From NCBI GenBank assembly GCA_000226015.1, contig JH154851.1, positions 10,304 to 44,169 of the forward strand: 33,866 bases of DNA, read 5' to 3'. The position numbers were made by a program, and so were the translations under genes. Below, in pieces: positions 22,501-33,756 of this stretch (position 1 is its first letter; each line of letters opens with the position of its first letter). Source of the stretch: Mnemiopsis leidyi. Lineage: Eukaryota > Ctenophora > Tentaculata > Lobata > Bolinopsidae. The notes beneath the pieces are model-generated. The model searched no databases. It was not told the DNA's origin and was given only the letters and a program-made list of their open reading frames with translations.

Positions 22501-24929
22501 GAGCTCTGTTTACTCGGTTAGCGGAGATACTGTTGAAGGTACGTAGCAGGTTCGCTTTTATACCTGAAGTACATGTAAGTCAAATAGTAATACTCATCAT
22601 TTAATGATATTCGTTAATTGTTAATAAATACAGTGTGGACTGTGGTTATTTGACATTTTGATTTTATTATTCAAGGGCATCTGTCTAATCCATCAGCACC
22701 GCGGACCGATAAAAACGTTGTCACGGAAAGTTGCTACGACAGTACTTTCTTACATAGATGCTACAACAGACAACAAATAGACAAAGTTACAAAAAGGAAC
22801 AATGAAATGGAGGTACTCTACCATCAGGAGGTTCGAACGTCAAGATACGACCAGCTCTCAGCAGGTTGACGGGGATCTTGGGAGTAACCTCCAGAGTGAG
22901 GAACAGTCGAAAGTTGGGGTGGGCTTTTAGAGCGTGTAGTTTCTTCTCTAGTTGTACCAGCCAACCTGGGGTATGTCACGTGTTGTCATGGGTAACGTGA
23001 CGTCACCATAGTAACGCGTCGTCCGGAGTCGGAGTGTCATAAGGTAACGTGAGAATTCAAAACAATTTGCAAATTTGTCACGATTTTTTGAAATATATGT
23101 TCTAAATGAGCAGGTGATGATTTTCACGCGATAATCAGCAAATAAATTGCATAATCGACAAATAAGTACTTAATTGGTAATGATGTATGAAAAAATGCTG
23201 ATAAGACGAAATAGAAAGGACTTCTCACCTGGCGCAAGATGAACGTTCTTCAACATGACCCACTTTCCGTTCTTACTAGCAGCATTGATAGCCTTCTCAG
23301 CTAGAGCGAACCCTTCAGCACTTCCCAGGGCTATGTTAGACAGAGCTTGTTTCTGGTTTGTAGCCATATCCTCGACCCGACCTGTCAGTTAGTTTGCTAA
23401 GTCATTACAACACACACACTCGTTATATCTATGTCACTATAACAACACACTCGTTATATCTATGTCACTATAACAACACACTCGTTATATCTATGTCACT
23501 ATAACAACACACTCGTTATATTCTATGTCACTATAACAACACACTCGTTATATTTATGTAACTATAACAACACACTCGTTATATTTATGTAACTATAACA
23601 ACACACACTTGCTATATTTATGTAACTATAACAACACACTCGTTATATTTATGTCACTATAACAACACACTCGTTATATTTATGTCACTATAACAACACA
23701 CACTTGCTATATTTATGTAACTATAACAACACACACTCGTTATATCTATGTCTATCTACCTCCCCCTACAAATAATAAGTCACGTGTTATCATTAAAACC
23801 CGTAACACGGATTAACAAGAACTGAAACCAACCTGAAGCATCGTAGCCAGTAACACAGCTAAGTAAGATGGGAGTGTTAGGCTGAACTTCGTTCTTAGTA
23901 ATCTTGTACAGATCCAACTGTTCCTCCTCTACAAACGTCTCTCCTGCAGCACGCACGTGTAAGGGGAGTGTGGTAGAAATATACGCACGTGAAAGGGGAG
24001 TGTGGTAGAAATATACGCACGTGTTAGGGGAGTGTGGTAGAAATATACGCACGTGTAAGGGGATTGTGGTAGAAATATACGCACGTGTAAGGGGAGTGTC
24101 CGAGTGTGGTAGAAATATACGTACATGTTAGGGGAGTGTGGTAGAAATATGAGCGGTATTTATTGATACAAAATGGTGATAAAAGTTCTCTAAAAGACTG
24201 ATCAAAAAGAAATATAATTTTCCTGTAGTTTGAATCTTGATACCTTATCAAAAAGAAAACCCAAGCAAGGAGGTGGAGAGACCTCAGTACTTACCAAATA
24301 CAGTAGCGACGAACTTCCTGCAAGCACCGAAGACTTTATCGGGACGGAGGGTGTAGACGTAGATCATCTTGTAGAGGGACCTGGTGATAGGGTCCTGGGT
24401 GTCGGCACCTTCCCAGCATTGTAACGGTTCAACCTGGGTCAAGTAGGTGTCAGTATCAGGAGATTAGGAACAAATTGGCAAGTTTTAATAATTCCTTATT
24501 TGCTTGTGGTAGGAAACGAAAAAAGCAAACATGGCACATGCAGACACACAAACCGACAGACGCATACAAATACACACACAAACCGACAGACGCATACAAA
24601 TACACACACAAACTGACAGACGCATACAAATACACACACAAACTGACAGACTCATACAAATACACACTCAAACTGACAGACGCATACAAATACACACACA
24701 AACTGACAGACGCATACAAATACACAAGTAAACATTGCATTCCGACACACAAATGAACATACAACGAACAGGCAGACAGACAAACACTCAATAACTAACA
24801 TACCGAAATCTGGCTGACATTCTGCAATACTTCCTCTGCGTTGTTTTCAACAAACTTGGCGAAGTTCTTGAAGGGTTGTAGTGTGTTGGAGAGTGTGTGT
24901 ATAGCTTGTACTTGTTTGTTCGTGAATCC
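16501..24929 (-). CDS. DYNC1H1: Cytoplasmic dynein 1 heavy chain, C-terminal 16 exons (5' partial)
   Basis: Minus-strand exons in transcript order: 24804-24929, 24295-24433, 23833-23943, 23229-23381, 22822-22965, 22434-22563, 22026-22126, 21707-21830, 21426-21521, 20799-20972, 18644-18749, 18252-18383, 17828-18050, 17549-17640, 16769-16951 and 16501-16623. Phases agree throughout and give 718 residues to the stop, against about 4,646 in the whole human protein. This is the distal motor region (AAA6 side) and C-terminal domain of the minus-end-directed microtubule motor. Diagnostic matches include [76 protein letters not shown] and the terminal [10 protein letters not shown]. The match is to cytoplasmic dynein 1 rather than axonemal dyneins. 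Introns are mostly 145-600 bp, with one of 2,049 bp. At least six contain tandem repeats. No frameshift is seen. The missing exons lie upstream of 24929. Confidence 0.95.
16958..17295. repeat. 51-bp minisatellite at a dynein splice acceptor, ~7 copies
   Basis: The unit contains TTAGTAACCATGGTAACGGG followed by GTGATACCTTGTGAGTTGTG. Copies start (at AGTAACC) at 16972, 17022, 17073, 17124, 17182, 17233 and 17284. One interval is 58 bp because of an ACTTACT-type insertion. The first copy abuts the exon 16769-16951 acceptor. On the minus strand each unit carries a CACAAG|GTATC-like copy of that exon start. Because 51 is divisible by three, a repeat open frame runs through it; this is not thought to be coding. 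Confidence 0.9.
18750..20798 (-). other. Large (2-kb) dynein intron
   Basis: This is the longest dynein intron seen here. It holds a CTACAGAGA-rich imperfect repeat (19287-19345), a tandem ACTAGTTATTACATAGTAT pair (about 20460-20500), a 14-bp perfect hairpin (20273-20314) and CACGTG/GACGTC-rich sequence (20695-20790). No further exon is recognised. Confidence 0.6.
20273..20314. repeat. Perfect 14-bp inverted repeat, 14-nt loop
   Basis: CGTACTCCTGATAT (20273-20286) and ATATCAGGAGTACG (20301-20314) are exact reverse complements separated by 14 nt. This could be a stem-loop in the dynein pre-mRNA or a trace of a small transposon. Its function is unknown. Confidence 0.8.
21130..21400. repeat. 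~21-bp minisatellite in a dynein intron
   Basis: Units like ACATGTGATATTACCATAGTA repeat about ten times with variation. A 13-bp run (TAACCATGTAATG, three copies) follows. The array ends about 25 bp from the donor of exon 21426-21521. It shares the TACCATGGTAAC palindrome with the 51-bp array. Confidence 0.85.
22195..22430. repeat. 21-bp array of overlapping CRE and CACGTG palindromes, 11 copies
   Basis: The unit GATGACGTCACGTGACAGTGT occurs 11 times, starting near 22200, at 21-bp spacing with one 3-bp expansion. Most units contain TGACGTCA (a CRE consensus) overlapping CACGTG (an E-box). Several contain the full palindrome GTCACGTGAC, the CLEAR-type motif. The array ends only a few bases from the donor of exon 22434-22563 in the minus-strand dynein gene. 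A regulatory role is inference. Confidence 0.9.
23410..23752. repeat. 31-bp minisatellite in a dynein intron, ~11 copies
   Basis: The unit is ACTCGTTATATCTATGTCAC followed by TATAACAACAC. Copies begin at 23420, 23451, 23482, 23513 and onward, with small length changes and T/A variants in the later copies. It fills most of the intron upstream of exon 23229-23381. Confidence 0.9.
23951..24150. repeat. 32-bp minisatellite in a dynein intron, ~6 copies
   Basis: The unit is CGCACGTGTAAGGGGAGTGT followed by GGTAGAAATATA. Copies start at 23952, 23984, 24016 and 24048. Later copies vary, one with an extra CCGAGTGT. The array begins within 10 bp of the acceptor of exon 23833-23943. Confidence 0.9.
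24541..24727. repeat. 30-bp minisatellite in a dynein intron, ~6 copies
   Basis: The unit is ACAAACTGACAGACGCATAC followed by AAATACACAC, repeated about six times with few substitutions. The 30-bp length gives repeat open frames on both strands ([10 protein letters not shown] and similar), which are by-products and not genes. Confidence 0.9.
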
Positions 24930-26100
24930 CTGGAGAGCGGAGGTGTTATTACAGATCTATAATCTATATCCCATTATCCCGGGACTTATGTTTACAGATT
25001 TTACTATGATCACGGTCGGGATTTGGAGTTTTTGTCCCGATCTTAGCCGGGATGAAAGAATGAAATCACGTTACAGGTCTATCGCAGGCTCTTTATATAT
25101 TTGCTCTATAAGATGTAAATATTTGATTTTTACAGTGGGTTGCAGTTGAGGGTCCCGATGGTGAGAAAAAGGAGCTATTTGGAAAAGATGAATTTAGTAA
25201 TTATCCAGCTACAAAGGTTAACAGGTCACCATGTCTCGCTACCATAATTCCTACAACTTCCTTAATACTTACAACTACTTATTTGCTAACAATGATCTGT
25301 TCCCGATGATTGTTTTACCAATAACTTTACTCAGTCTGTTTCAACAGATGGTACAGTTGCAGGGGTGGTGAGGACTTCTATAAATGCCATATAATTCCAC
25401 AATCTTAAGGCAAAGAGACAAAAATAAGTCGAGCCTGTTTCTTGCTATCCCTTGATGAAAACTCATCCATCCATGGCTACCGTTTGGCTAGAAAATATTT
25501 TTCTCGTTTGGTAATTTAACTTTATATTTCTAATCCTGTCGTGCAGCTGACAATAATTTTCCTTAATTCAAATCGGGGGATTTTCATTGGCCGGCAAGAA
25601 GTTATAATTTTCTCATAAGTCGACCAGCTCTCTCTCACCATTTGCGTCATGAAGCGATAGAAACATGATTATACAATTTGTTGGTAAAATCGTTTTTTCA
25701 ACGACAAAACGAATGAGCAGTTATGTACTGTAAGAAGTAAGTACTAGATTTGGTTGAGCTAAAGTTGGTTAGATGACTGATACATGTGACTGATAAATAT
25801 ATTTCCATAGTAAATTATACTGAGATGCTTACTTAATTCATATTTCTGATCAAGTGTTTTACTGTTTTAGCAAGTGTTTTACTGTTTAGGTTTAATTTAA
25901 GCAAACGAAAAATTATTAGAAAATCTGTTCTAATTATTATTTAACTTATTACAATTTCCTAGTTGTTTTGTTAATTGGTTAACCAATTTGCCAGATCTTG
26001 TGGAATTGCGAAAATATGTTCAACTACAGTACTAAGAAAGTTAGAATATGTTCAATATACACATATCGTCCTGAATAATGAGTCCTCTAAACAGGTAGCA
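24930..26100. other. Segment between the last visible dynein exon and the first CCP-type gene
   Basis: I see no recognisable exon on either strand. A tandem 20-bp duplication (CAAGTGTTTTACTGTTTTAG) lies near 25854-25890. The segment is either dynein intron or intergenic DNA plus the promoter of the gene at 26101. Confidence 0.5.
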
Positions 26101-27255
26101 ATGTTAACGATACGAGTCTCAGTGATTATTTTGACGGTCTTGTTTATGAGCTTGCCAAGCTACATCGAAGGTATGTGATTTGTAACAATATAACAACAAT
26201 TAACTGTCATTGATAATTAATTATTGACCACAGCTATTGCCTTGCGACCCTTATACATATTTAATTGGAAAAGAACTTAAATGACATAAGGCATGCATTT
26301 TCTTACAAAGCTTCTTTTTCAAAAACACGTCCTTCATAAGTGACAACACACAGGGACAACGTACAGTGAGTGGATACCAGTACCAGCAGACAAGTCAACA
26401 CTTATCAGTGAGATAAAGGAGGGTAAGAAGTTCCAGATAAGAACTGATAAGAAGATAGATGGGAGTAATGATATCAGATGGACTCTTGAAGGAGTGAACT
26501 GGTTCATCTTCACAACAGGATCAGTAAATGCTGCTAATTGTGAAGGAATTGGACAATACTTCACCGATGAGGATCGAGCAACTAAAGGTTTCTTCCTGAG
26601 AGCTGGTGACCTAACATTCCAGAAGACAAACACTCAACTACAGATCTGGTTTGACAATGTTCTGGAAGTAACCTGGATCTATGAAGATACAGATGAAAGT
26701 ATTCCATGTACCATGAGGAGGACCATGACAGGAATGAAGTTTTATGCTAACGTAAAAGAAGATAAAGTCAGCACTCACTACAGATACGAGATAGGTAATG
26801 ACTTACAAGCTGGATTTACTCAACAAATTTACATCCATTCTTCTAGCCAAATATTCAATAAGTCATTGAACTGAAAATGTTATTGTACACGGGTATAGGA
26901 CTTTAGGTCAGGGGACCCAGAGTCCGGCCCCCATTGTACACATGAAAAAGAACTCAACCATTTACTTGATAATATATAGTAAAACTAACACTGATTCTGA
27001 CAATTCATGATCAACACTCCAATTCCGATGCTTATTAGATAATTAAACGTATACACTCCACAGATACACCACATTGTACCGGTCTAGACCCAGCCTGGAA
27101 CAACATCAGAACAGAAACTACATTCCCGGTAGACACAGGAACAGAACTGACAGTGACATGTGAAGATGAGTTCTTACTGCGCGGCAGTGACACTGTCACC
27201 TGTACTGACGATACCACCTTTAACAGTGACACTACTCCTGCTTGTGTAGGTTTAG
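26101..27255 (+). CDS. Secreted protein, novel domain plus CCP-like module, copy A (3' end uncertain)
   Basis: Exons are 26101-26170 (signal peptide MLTIRVSVIILTVLFMSLPS), 26354-26794 and 27064-27255. All introns are phase 1. Exon 2 encodes a domain of about 147 residues I cannot assign, with conserved blocks EGKKFQIRTDKKID, YFTDEDRATKGFFLRAGD and LQIWFDNVLEVTWIYED. Methyltransf_FA-like lectin folds are a possible relative, but this is unproven. Exon 3 encodes a module of about 55 residues with four cysteines (CTGL, CEDE, CTDD, PACV) spaced like a sushi/CCP domain, but without its usual Trp. The protein is probably exported and may bind ligands. The gene must continue past 27255, because a good phase-1 donor (TTAG|GTGAGT) ends exon 3. 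A candidate last exon lies near 27294-27380. Copies B and C follow in tandem. Confidence 0.75.
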
Positions 27256-27710
27256 GTGAGTATTATATAGCTATCTCTAAACATCATATTCCAGGCGAGC
27301 TTTTCGTATCACGTGATAAAGCGTGTAATTTTGACATCTATTTATATATCAGATCTTGCTCCTTAGTTACTAAGAACTAAGAAGGTATCAGCGATGACAG
27401 ACCCGAGAGGATTTCATGATTACAAAAAACACGTACTTAATCAATGAGGATTGAGTAGTGATTATCCATCATCATTGCTGTCGTATAAGTGATAAGTCCA
27501 AGGAAGGATAAGAGCAGCAACGAGCACATAGATTTCGCGCTGACAATGTTATAAATTGTAATTGCAAACTTCTGGATCTTTTCTTAACACAGATATCCTT
27601 TCATTAATGACCTGGATTATTAACAAGTAATTATTGATGATCGTTACTTTTCCGACAGTACAATATGATTTTCTTCTATGAATCTTCTGGAAATTGGAAA
27701 ATAGCTAGTA

Positions 27711-27788
27711 CAGTAAAACTTTTATTCACCGGGCACCTCGGGGGAAATGGAGAAGGCCCGGTAAATCGAGGGACACGGAGAATAGAGT
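27711..27788. mobile_element. Possible pogo/Tigger-like MITE fragment
   Basis: The left end CAGTAAAACTTTTATTCACC, followed by GGGCACCTCGG, resembles pogo/Tigger terminal repeats (CAGT..AACCTCG..TATCCGG type). It is preceded by TA. Inverted ACCGGGC (27728-27734) and GCCCGGT (27756-27762) face each other, and the right side reads TAAATCGAGGG, as expected of the opposite end. Right-end matching is weak. Confidence 0.35.
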
Positions 27789-28197
27789 AAGATCTACAAT
27801 AGTCCCTTATAATAATAGTTCTTTACTTCGTTTGCAAGCTTTGGTTTGTTTGTCTGAAATTGACCAGAGTGAGCTGGTTGGCAGTCGCTGCAGTTAGATC
27901 ACGTCAAGCACGAGATTAGAGACATGTGCCGATCAGTGGACCAATGAGAAGTCGAGAAAGCACTTTAAGCTTATCACGTGACTACAAGATAACCGTTCTC
28001 AGTTGAAGGTCACGTAGTTCTTATTTAAAACGTGATGATTTTAGTCAATCATTTTTGAGCTAAACCTTCAGCCTTGTTATTGTGAGAGAGAGGTCTATAA
28101 AATAATCATGTGTAAAAAATACCGAGATTGCCAGAAGAAGAATTTTTTACCTATATGATAAAATGTGTTCGAAGAATTCGGTTGGTTGGTAATGACT

Positions 28198-28243
28198 TTG
28201 TGAATTGAATTGAATTGAATTGAATTGAATTGAATTGAATTGA
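28198..28243. repeat. (GAATT)n microsatellite, about 8-9 copies
   Basis: This is an uninterrupted pentanucleotide run of TGAAT/GAATT ending in GAGATG. The minus-strand open frame across it (NSIQFNSIQF) is a by-product. Confidence 0.95.
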
Positions 28244-28389
28244 GATGAAATATATTATTAAAGTTTAGATTAGGTATGAAATTTGAAGAACTAGGACATC
28301 GATTACTCTGAGCGCTTTCACTCATTAAGAACTTAAGATTACGAAACTGAAAGGTTTATATACATTAACGTATAATTCCGCTGATAAGC

Positions 28390-28412
28390 AGCGGCTGAAA
28401 GCTTCAGCCGCT
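28390..28412. repeat. 10-bp perfect inverted repeat with 3-bp centre
   Basis: AGCGGCTGAA, then AGC, then TTCAGCCGCT forms a near-perfect palindrome centred on AAGCTT. It may form a hairpin or bind a dimeric factor. Its function is unknown. Confidence 0.85.
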
Positions 28413-29202
28413 CGTTCTAATTAACTCGTTCAGTGCTTATTCAGCTCTCTAGTTGGTCATAGACGCAGCTCAGACATCCTCCGCTGATCGGTAAATGCCC
28501 ACGTGTAAACTGGGGTTTGTAGAACGAATTATAGACCAGGAACTAGAGCGAATTATAGAACAGAATCTAGTTTTCTGAGCAGGAGATTATTCTGTCTAGG
28601 TTATGTGCGGCAAGGGACGTAAGGCAGTGGCCGAGATCATTGTAACTTTGTAATATAAACAAATTGTAAAATTGACAAATTGAAATAATTTCTGATAAGT
28701 AAACGTTTGAGCTGATTATAAGGTTTTATTTACGGTGATATTCAGTTGATAACTTCAGTTTTTCAATGTGCTTTCTCGACGTTCAATTAAAAGATTTTGT
28801 GAAATATATATACATACTGCCTATGTAATTTCCATTCCAAGTAATCACTAATCAAGTTGGTCAGCTGCATATCTACTTGATATCTTGTTAAACTCGAGAT
28901 AAACCAGGGGGGAGGGGGTGTTCGAACATAAGTTGCCATGGTCAAGAATTAGAATATGATGCCCATTGACAATGGGGCGAACTCCATGGTTAATGATAAC
29001 ATTTGAGGGCATAATGTCCGTTTTGACCATGAGTCTTGACCATGAGTTTTGACCATAAGTCTCAGATTGGAGCGGCGATGGTAATGTTCTTGGGTGTCGG
29101 GTCCCCACCCCCTTCCTCCTAAAAATTTACCTAATCAGGACAGGATTAATAGGAGAACCTGAAGTATTACGAAAATGATAAAAGCTCCTAAACCAGGTTA
29201 TC

Positions 29203-30459
29203 ATGTTGTTAACAAGTATTTCTGTGATCGTTACAACTGTCATGTTGGGGAGTTTGCCGGGCTATGTTGAAGGTGAGTGATTATTGCTATTTAAGTATTT
29301 ATATACATTGAATAAACAACGAGGTAACCGACAACTTATAAATAACGTTCATCTGCTGCGATTCATTAATAAACCACTCTAAAAACCACAAATAGCGAGA
29401 CTTGAAACACATTACCAAATGTTTCTTAATTTTTCTGATCCCTGGGATTTTGGCCGGACAAAACAATTATACTACTCTCCTATGACTAACAAAATATCAA
29501 ATCAAAGGAACAGCTTATAGCGAGTGGATAAAACCACCAGCAGACATGTATCAGTACGTAAACGATATAACGGAGGGTAAGAAGTTCCAGATAAGAACTG
29601 ACAAGAAGATAGATGAAAGTAACGAGATTGGATGGTACCTTCAAATGGTGGACTCGTTCAAGTTCACAACAGGATCCTTAAGTACTTCCAATTGTCACAA
29701 ATACTTCACCGATGAGGATCGAGCAACTAAAGGTTTCTTCCTGAGAGCTGGTGACCTAACATTCCTGAAGACAACGACTCAACTACAGATCTGGTTTGAC
29801 GATGTTCTGGAAGTAACCTGGATCTATGAAGATACAGATACAAGTATTCCATGTACCATGAAGAGGAGCATGACAGGACTGAGATTTGTATCCAGCGATA
29901 GCAGCATGTACGATGATGTCACCACTCTATACAGATATGAGATAGGTGGTTATTTAATTGATTTATCATTTTCACAGCCAAGTAGTGCAGTCGGCTTAGG
30001 TAGTATAGCTGCTGTACTTGGCCGTAGGGTGATTGACGTCCGGTTAAGGAATCACTACCTCCTACAGGTCAACCAGCCGAAAACGTCCCGATAAAGTTGT
30101 TAGTTGTTACTTCAAATTCAAGTAATTCTAATTCAAGTAATTCTAACATATCATAACAATAATCTGAAGTAAATAATTAAAACGATTTCCAGACTATTCT
30201 TACAAACTTTTATAGCAACTCTTTAGATGTGCAATTCTTGTACACGATATCCACCCTTCAGAAGTAGATCAATGTACCGGTCTAGACCCAGCCTGGAACA
30301 ACATCAGAACAGAAACTACATTCCCGGTAGACACAGGAACAGAACTGACAGTGACATGTGAAGATGAGTTCCTACAGCGCGGCAGTTACACTGTCACCTG
30401 TACTGACGATACCACCTTTAACAGTGACAGTACTCCTGCTTGTGCGGCCGAGAAGTTAG
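29203..30459 (+). CDS. Secreted protein, novel domain plus CCP-like module, copy B (3' end uncertain)
   Basis: Exons are 29203-29272 (signal peptide, same 70-bp length as copy A), 29508-29945 and 30262-30459, with phase-1 junctions. The exon 2 domain keeps EGKKFQIRTDKKID, the YFTDEDRATKGFFLRAGD block and TQLQIWFDDVLEVTWIYED. It diverges strongly between these blocks (for example WYLQMVDSFKFTTGSLSTS) and near the domain end. Exon 3 is almost identical to that of copy A at the nucleotide level, with the four CCP-type cysteines retained, and ends AAEKLG. Downstream of exon 2, open sequence continues in frame to 30094 and is unrelated to the matching intron of A and C. A conserved block at 30519-30600 follows and may hold a final exon. 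The domain function is unknown. Confidence 0.75.
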
Positions 30460-32851
30460 GTGGGTACGCATTCCAATTAATATTTAACATCGGTCACATA
30501 GGTAGGTCACCTGAGAGTGTCCTCTCAGGTTCCAGGCGATATATCTGATCTAGGTATTGGTAAGAAGGTGCCAGCGATGACAGACACCAGACTTGGCAGA
30601 CTTTTGCTCCAGGTTTTAAGATTGCGCGGATAACAAAAAAGCCTTGAAATCAAGTAAAAAACATCTTTACAGTAACACAGATATCTAGGTAGTCGTTACT
30701 ACCACTTAGTTCTCAAATACCTCAGAATAATATAGCTTTGTCAGATTAAAACAATTCAAATAAAAAACAACTTATGTATACTAAATTTGTAACTACTTAT
30801 AGCTATATAATAACCTTGGTTTGCGTATCATTCTTTAAAACATAAATTTAAAATGGGGATTTCTACGTGTACTGCTTATTTGTGTCATTTGTTTCTTCTT
30901 GTCTTTAAATCTACAGCTGCAATGAAGGGTAGGTAGGTTCAGAATACCAAAATATGTCCAATTAATTACAGGACAAAGCTAATCTGTTGCTTCATAGGCC
31001 CAATAACCACCAAGAAAAATTTAAGGCCCCAACGCCATTGAGGAGGTTATAAATCAATACATATCAAGTAAGTAACCATTCAGTAGAATCCAGTTGCAGG
31101 AAAGCATGGAACTTTTTAATTCATAAGCACTCGTCACTCAATAAGAAATTTAGATACACAAATATCAAATTTTGTGCCTATTCTGTTTATCCAATATCCA
31201 TTGGTGGCCTTGTCCAATTATTTTGACCTACTGTAGCATTGTAAGGGAGGGGTTGGCGGTTCCAGTATCATCTCTTGCGGACTAAAGTGACATCTGATTT
31301 CTAACCAAGTCCATGACAACACTGAACAGTTGCAACACGTGAGTATAATTTTAATGAGAATTTTCTCCTGTACGAGGTGCGCAGGTGGCAAGACAAACTT
31401 TTTAACGTCTGGGTAATTCTGATAACTAAGTACTTGCAATCTTACTATTTGAATTTATAGGCTCTACAAAAATATAAGTTTTATTTTGAGTCGGTTCGCA
31501 CCCATATCGTTAACAGAGTTTTTGATTAAAAGATAAGAGTCTTAATCCACCTGCCTGACTGCCTCAGCCTTATGTTGATTGGATATAAAATTTAGCAGAT
31601 TAACAACAATATAACTATGGCAGGTGGCACACTTTAAACTGATGGGCACTCCAAAAATAGAACTTTAATATTGATTCAACCCGCGCGCACATCTTTAATG
31701 AAGTTATTAATTAAAGCGGAAGCCTGCGGCCACCGCCCTCTGCTTTCTACTGATAGGACTTTAAAGAGTTAAGATTATCGTAAGATACTCCATTTCTTAA
31801 GATGCAACCTTTCTTTGATTGAGTTTTTTGTTAACTACATTCTTTTCGGTGAAAAGACTCGGTATGATTCGGAACAAAAGTTCCTGGGACTAGCGTGAAG
31901 GCACACCGTATACCGGACAAACGGGAATTTTACAGGGCGCCTCGGCAATGTTGATATTCACGCTATTCAAAGAAAATAACATATCATATCGACCTGAATT
32001 CTCTTACTGATTCCACTCAATAATGATTTGAAATTTTCTAACTTTATCGATTGTTTGTGTTTGATATCTCGTGCTGTTTAGAGGTACACATAAGTCTGGT
32101 AGTTCTATAATTTTGGTATTAAACTAGTATTTTTGAATTTGTGATCCTTACTGTTTATAATCTAAGTATATTTGTTTATTAATAAATTTTCTTTATTGTT
32201 TAGAATGTCTGAAATGGTACGCTTCAGGGTTTTAAATCAAATCATCAAATCAGCTGCCACTACTCGATAACAATATAATACTCTTACCATGTAATCTTAT
32301 AAAACTTATCTCGAGTTTTGTTTCCATCACAACAGGTCAGGTTTAAAACTTTCGGTATATAGAGCAGCGGGCGGGGCTAACAACGGCAGCTACATGTGCT
32401 AAATTAGCTCGTTAAACAGGAGGTTATAATTTCCGGTGTTCTCATCAAACTCTCTATTCGGTTAAATACTCAGCTCAAACCTCACCTTGCTGACGGAAAG
32501 TAAATTCCCACGTGTCAACAAGAGCTACATGTTTATAGGACGCAAGGTTAATTATAGAACATAAAATAACTTTCCCACGATCCAATATACCCGGCCCATC
32601 CCTCCACTCACGTCACGATAAGGCGAGGAGAGGGTAGAAGAAGTAACAACTGTATATAATAAGTTTTATAATCCATATTTAAAGTCTTAATTATTTAACG
32701 CGTGAGATAGTGAGGGTTCGCGTGATGTGCAGCACACAGAAATAGTCTCAGTTTTTGATCTTGTTTGTATGAGCGCGTTCAGAAATTTCTTGTATTTGTT
32801 TCTGAGTTGTTGGGTCCAAAAATTAACAATAAGCCCTCAAAACAGATAGCT
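30460..32851. other. Interval between copies B and C
   Basis: No gene is recognised. CCTGAGA and TCTCAGG form a hairpin at 30508-30527, inside the B downstream region. Two diverged copies of a repeat of about 95 bp (CTCTACAAAAATATAAGTTT near 31461; CACTCCAAAAATAGAACTTT near 31646) suggest old transposon sequence. Confidence 0.45.
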
Positions 32852-33662
32852 ATGTTACGAGTGTCAGTGACAATTATACTGTTGATGAGCTTGACCAGCT
32901 CCATCCAAGGTATGTTAGAAATTAATTATTTAAATTGGGAGAGTTGTCGTTACGACCGGCGTATATGTTTTTTTACTGGATCGTTTTAAACTCATATTAC
33001 CAAACATGACACACAGGGACAACGTACAGTGAGTGGATACCAGTACCAGCAGACAAGTCAACACTTATCAGTGAGATAAAGGAGGGTAAGAAGTTCCAGA
33101 TAAGAACTGATAAGAAGATAGATGGAAATAATGATATCAGATGGACTCTTGCTGGAGGAGTGGGCTGGTTCACCTTCACAACAGAATTCGTAAATGCTGC
33201 TAAATGTGGAGGAACTGGACAATACTTCACCGATGAGGATCGAGCAACTAAAGGTTTCTTCCTGAGAGCTGGTGACCTAACATTCCTGAAGACAAACACT
33301 CAACTACAGATCTGGTTTGACAATGTTCTGGAAGTAACCTGGATCTATGAAGACAAGAATGAAACTAATCCATGTGCCATGAGGAATACCATGACTGGAT
33401 TGCAGTTTCATGCTAATGGTGGTAATAGAGAAGATAAAGTCAGCACTCACTACAGATACGGGATAGGTAATGAACTTACAAGCTGGATTTAGTCAACAAA
33501 TTTACATCCATTCTTCTAGCCAAATATTCAATGAGTCAATGAACTGAAAATGCAATTGTACACGGGTATAGTACTCTAGGTCGGTGGACCCAAAGTCCGG
33601 CCCCCATTGTACACATGAAAAAGAACTTAACAGTGACACTATTCCTGCTTGTGTAGGTTTAG
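32852..33662 (+). pseudogene. Secreted novel-domain protein, copy C, with most of the CCP exon deleted
   Basis: Exon 1 is 32852-32909 (signal peptide MLRVSVTIILLMSLTSSIQG) and exon 2 is 33017-33466. Both are intact and in frame. Exon 2 is closest to copy A, with small in-frame insertions (AGGVGW; GGNRED). Relative to A, the sequence jumps at about 33626-33628 from inside intron 2 (GAAAAAGAACT) into the end of exon 3 (TAACAGTGAC). The intron acceptor and three of the four CCP cysteines are gone; only a remnant of about 35 bp up to 33662 remains. If intron 2 is retained, the frame stops at 33490-33492, giving a protein of signal peptide plus novel domain. If not, splicing must skip to a later exon. 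It may be a degenerate gene or a CCP-less isoform. The window ends in its downstream conserved block. Confidence 0.65.
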
Positions 33663-33756
33663 GTGAGTATTATGTAGCTATCAGTAGTCAATGACTAAAC
33701 ACGGTTATTTGACATAAATGATAAGATGGCGACTGGACTTGGGACCAACATCAGAT

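Larger units (their letters stand above)
27256..29202. other. Interval between copies A and B
   Basis: It contains the block conserved downstream of each copy (27283-27412), a possible pogo-like fragment (27711-27788), a (GAATT)n microsatellite, a 23-bp palindrome and a TTGACCATGAGTC triplication near 29015-29061. No other gene is recognised. Confidence 0.55.

Noticed and set aside
23400..24150. CRISPR-like array of regular repeats
   Set aside because: Units are head-to-tail without unique spacers, in a eukaryotic intron. These are minisatellites.
24456..24791. Repeat open frames with [10 protein letters not shown] or [10 protein letters not shown] units
   Set aside because: By-products of the 30-bp minisatellite inside a dynein intron, with no conserved domain.
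26334..26633. Minus-strand open frame, repeated at 32997-33299
   Set aside because: Antisense shadow of the conserved novel-domain exon. It recurs only because the plus-strand exon is duplicated.
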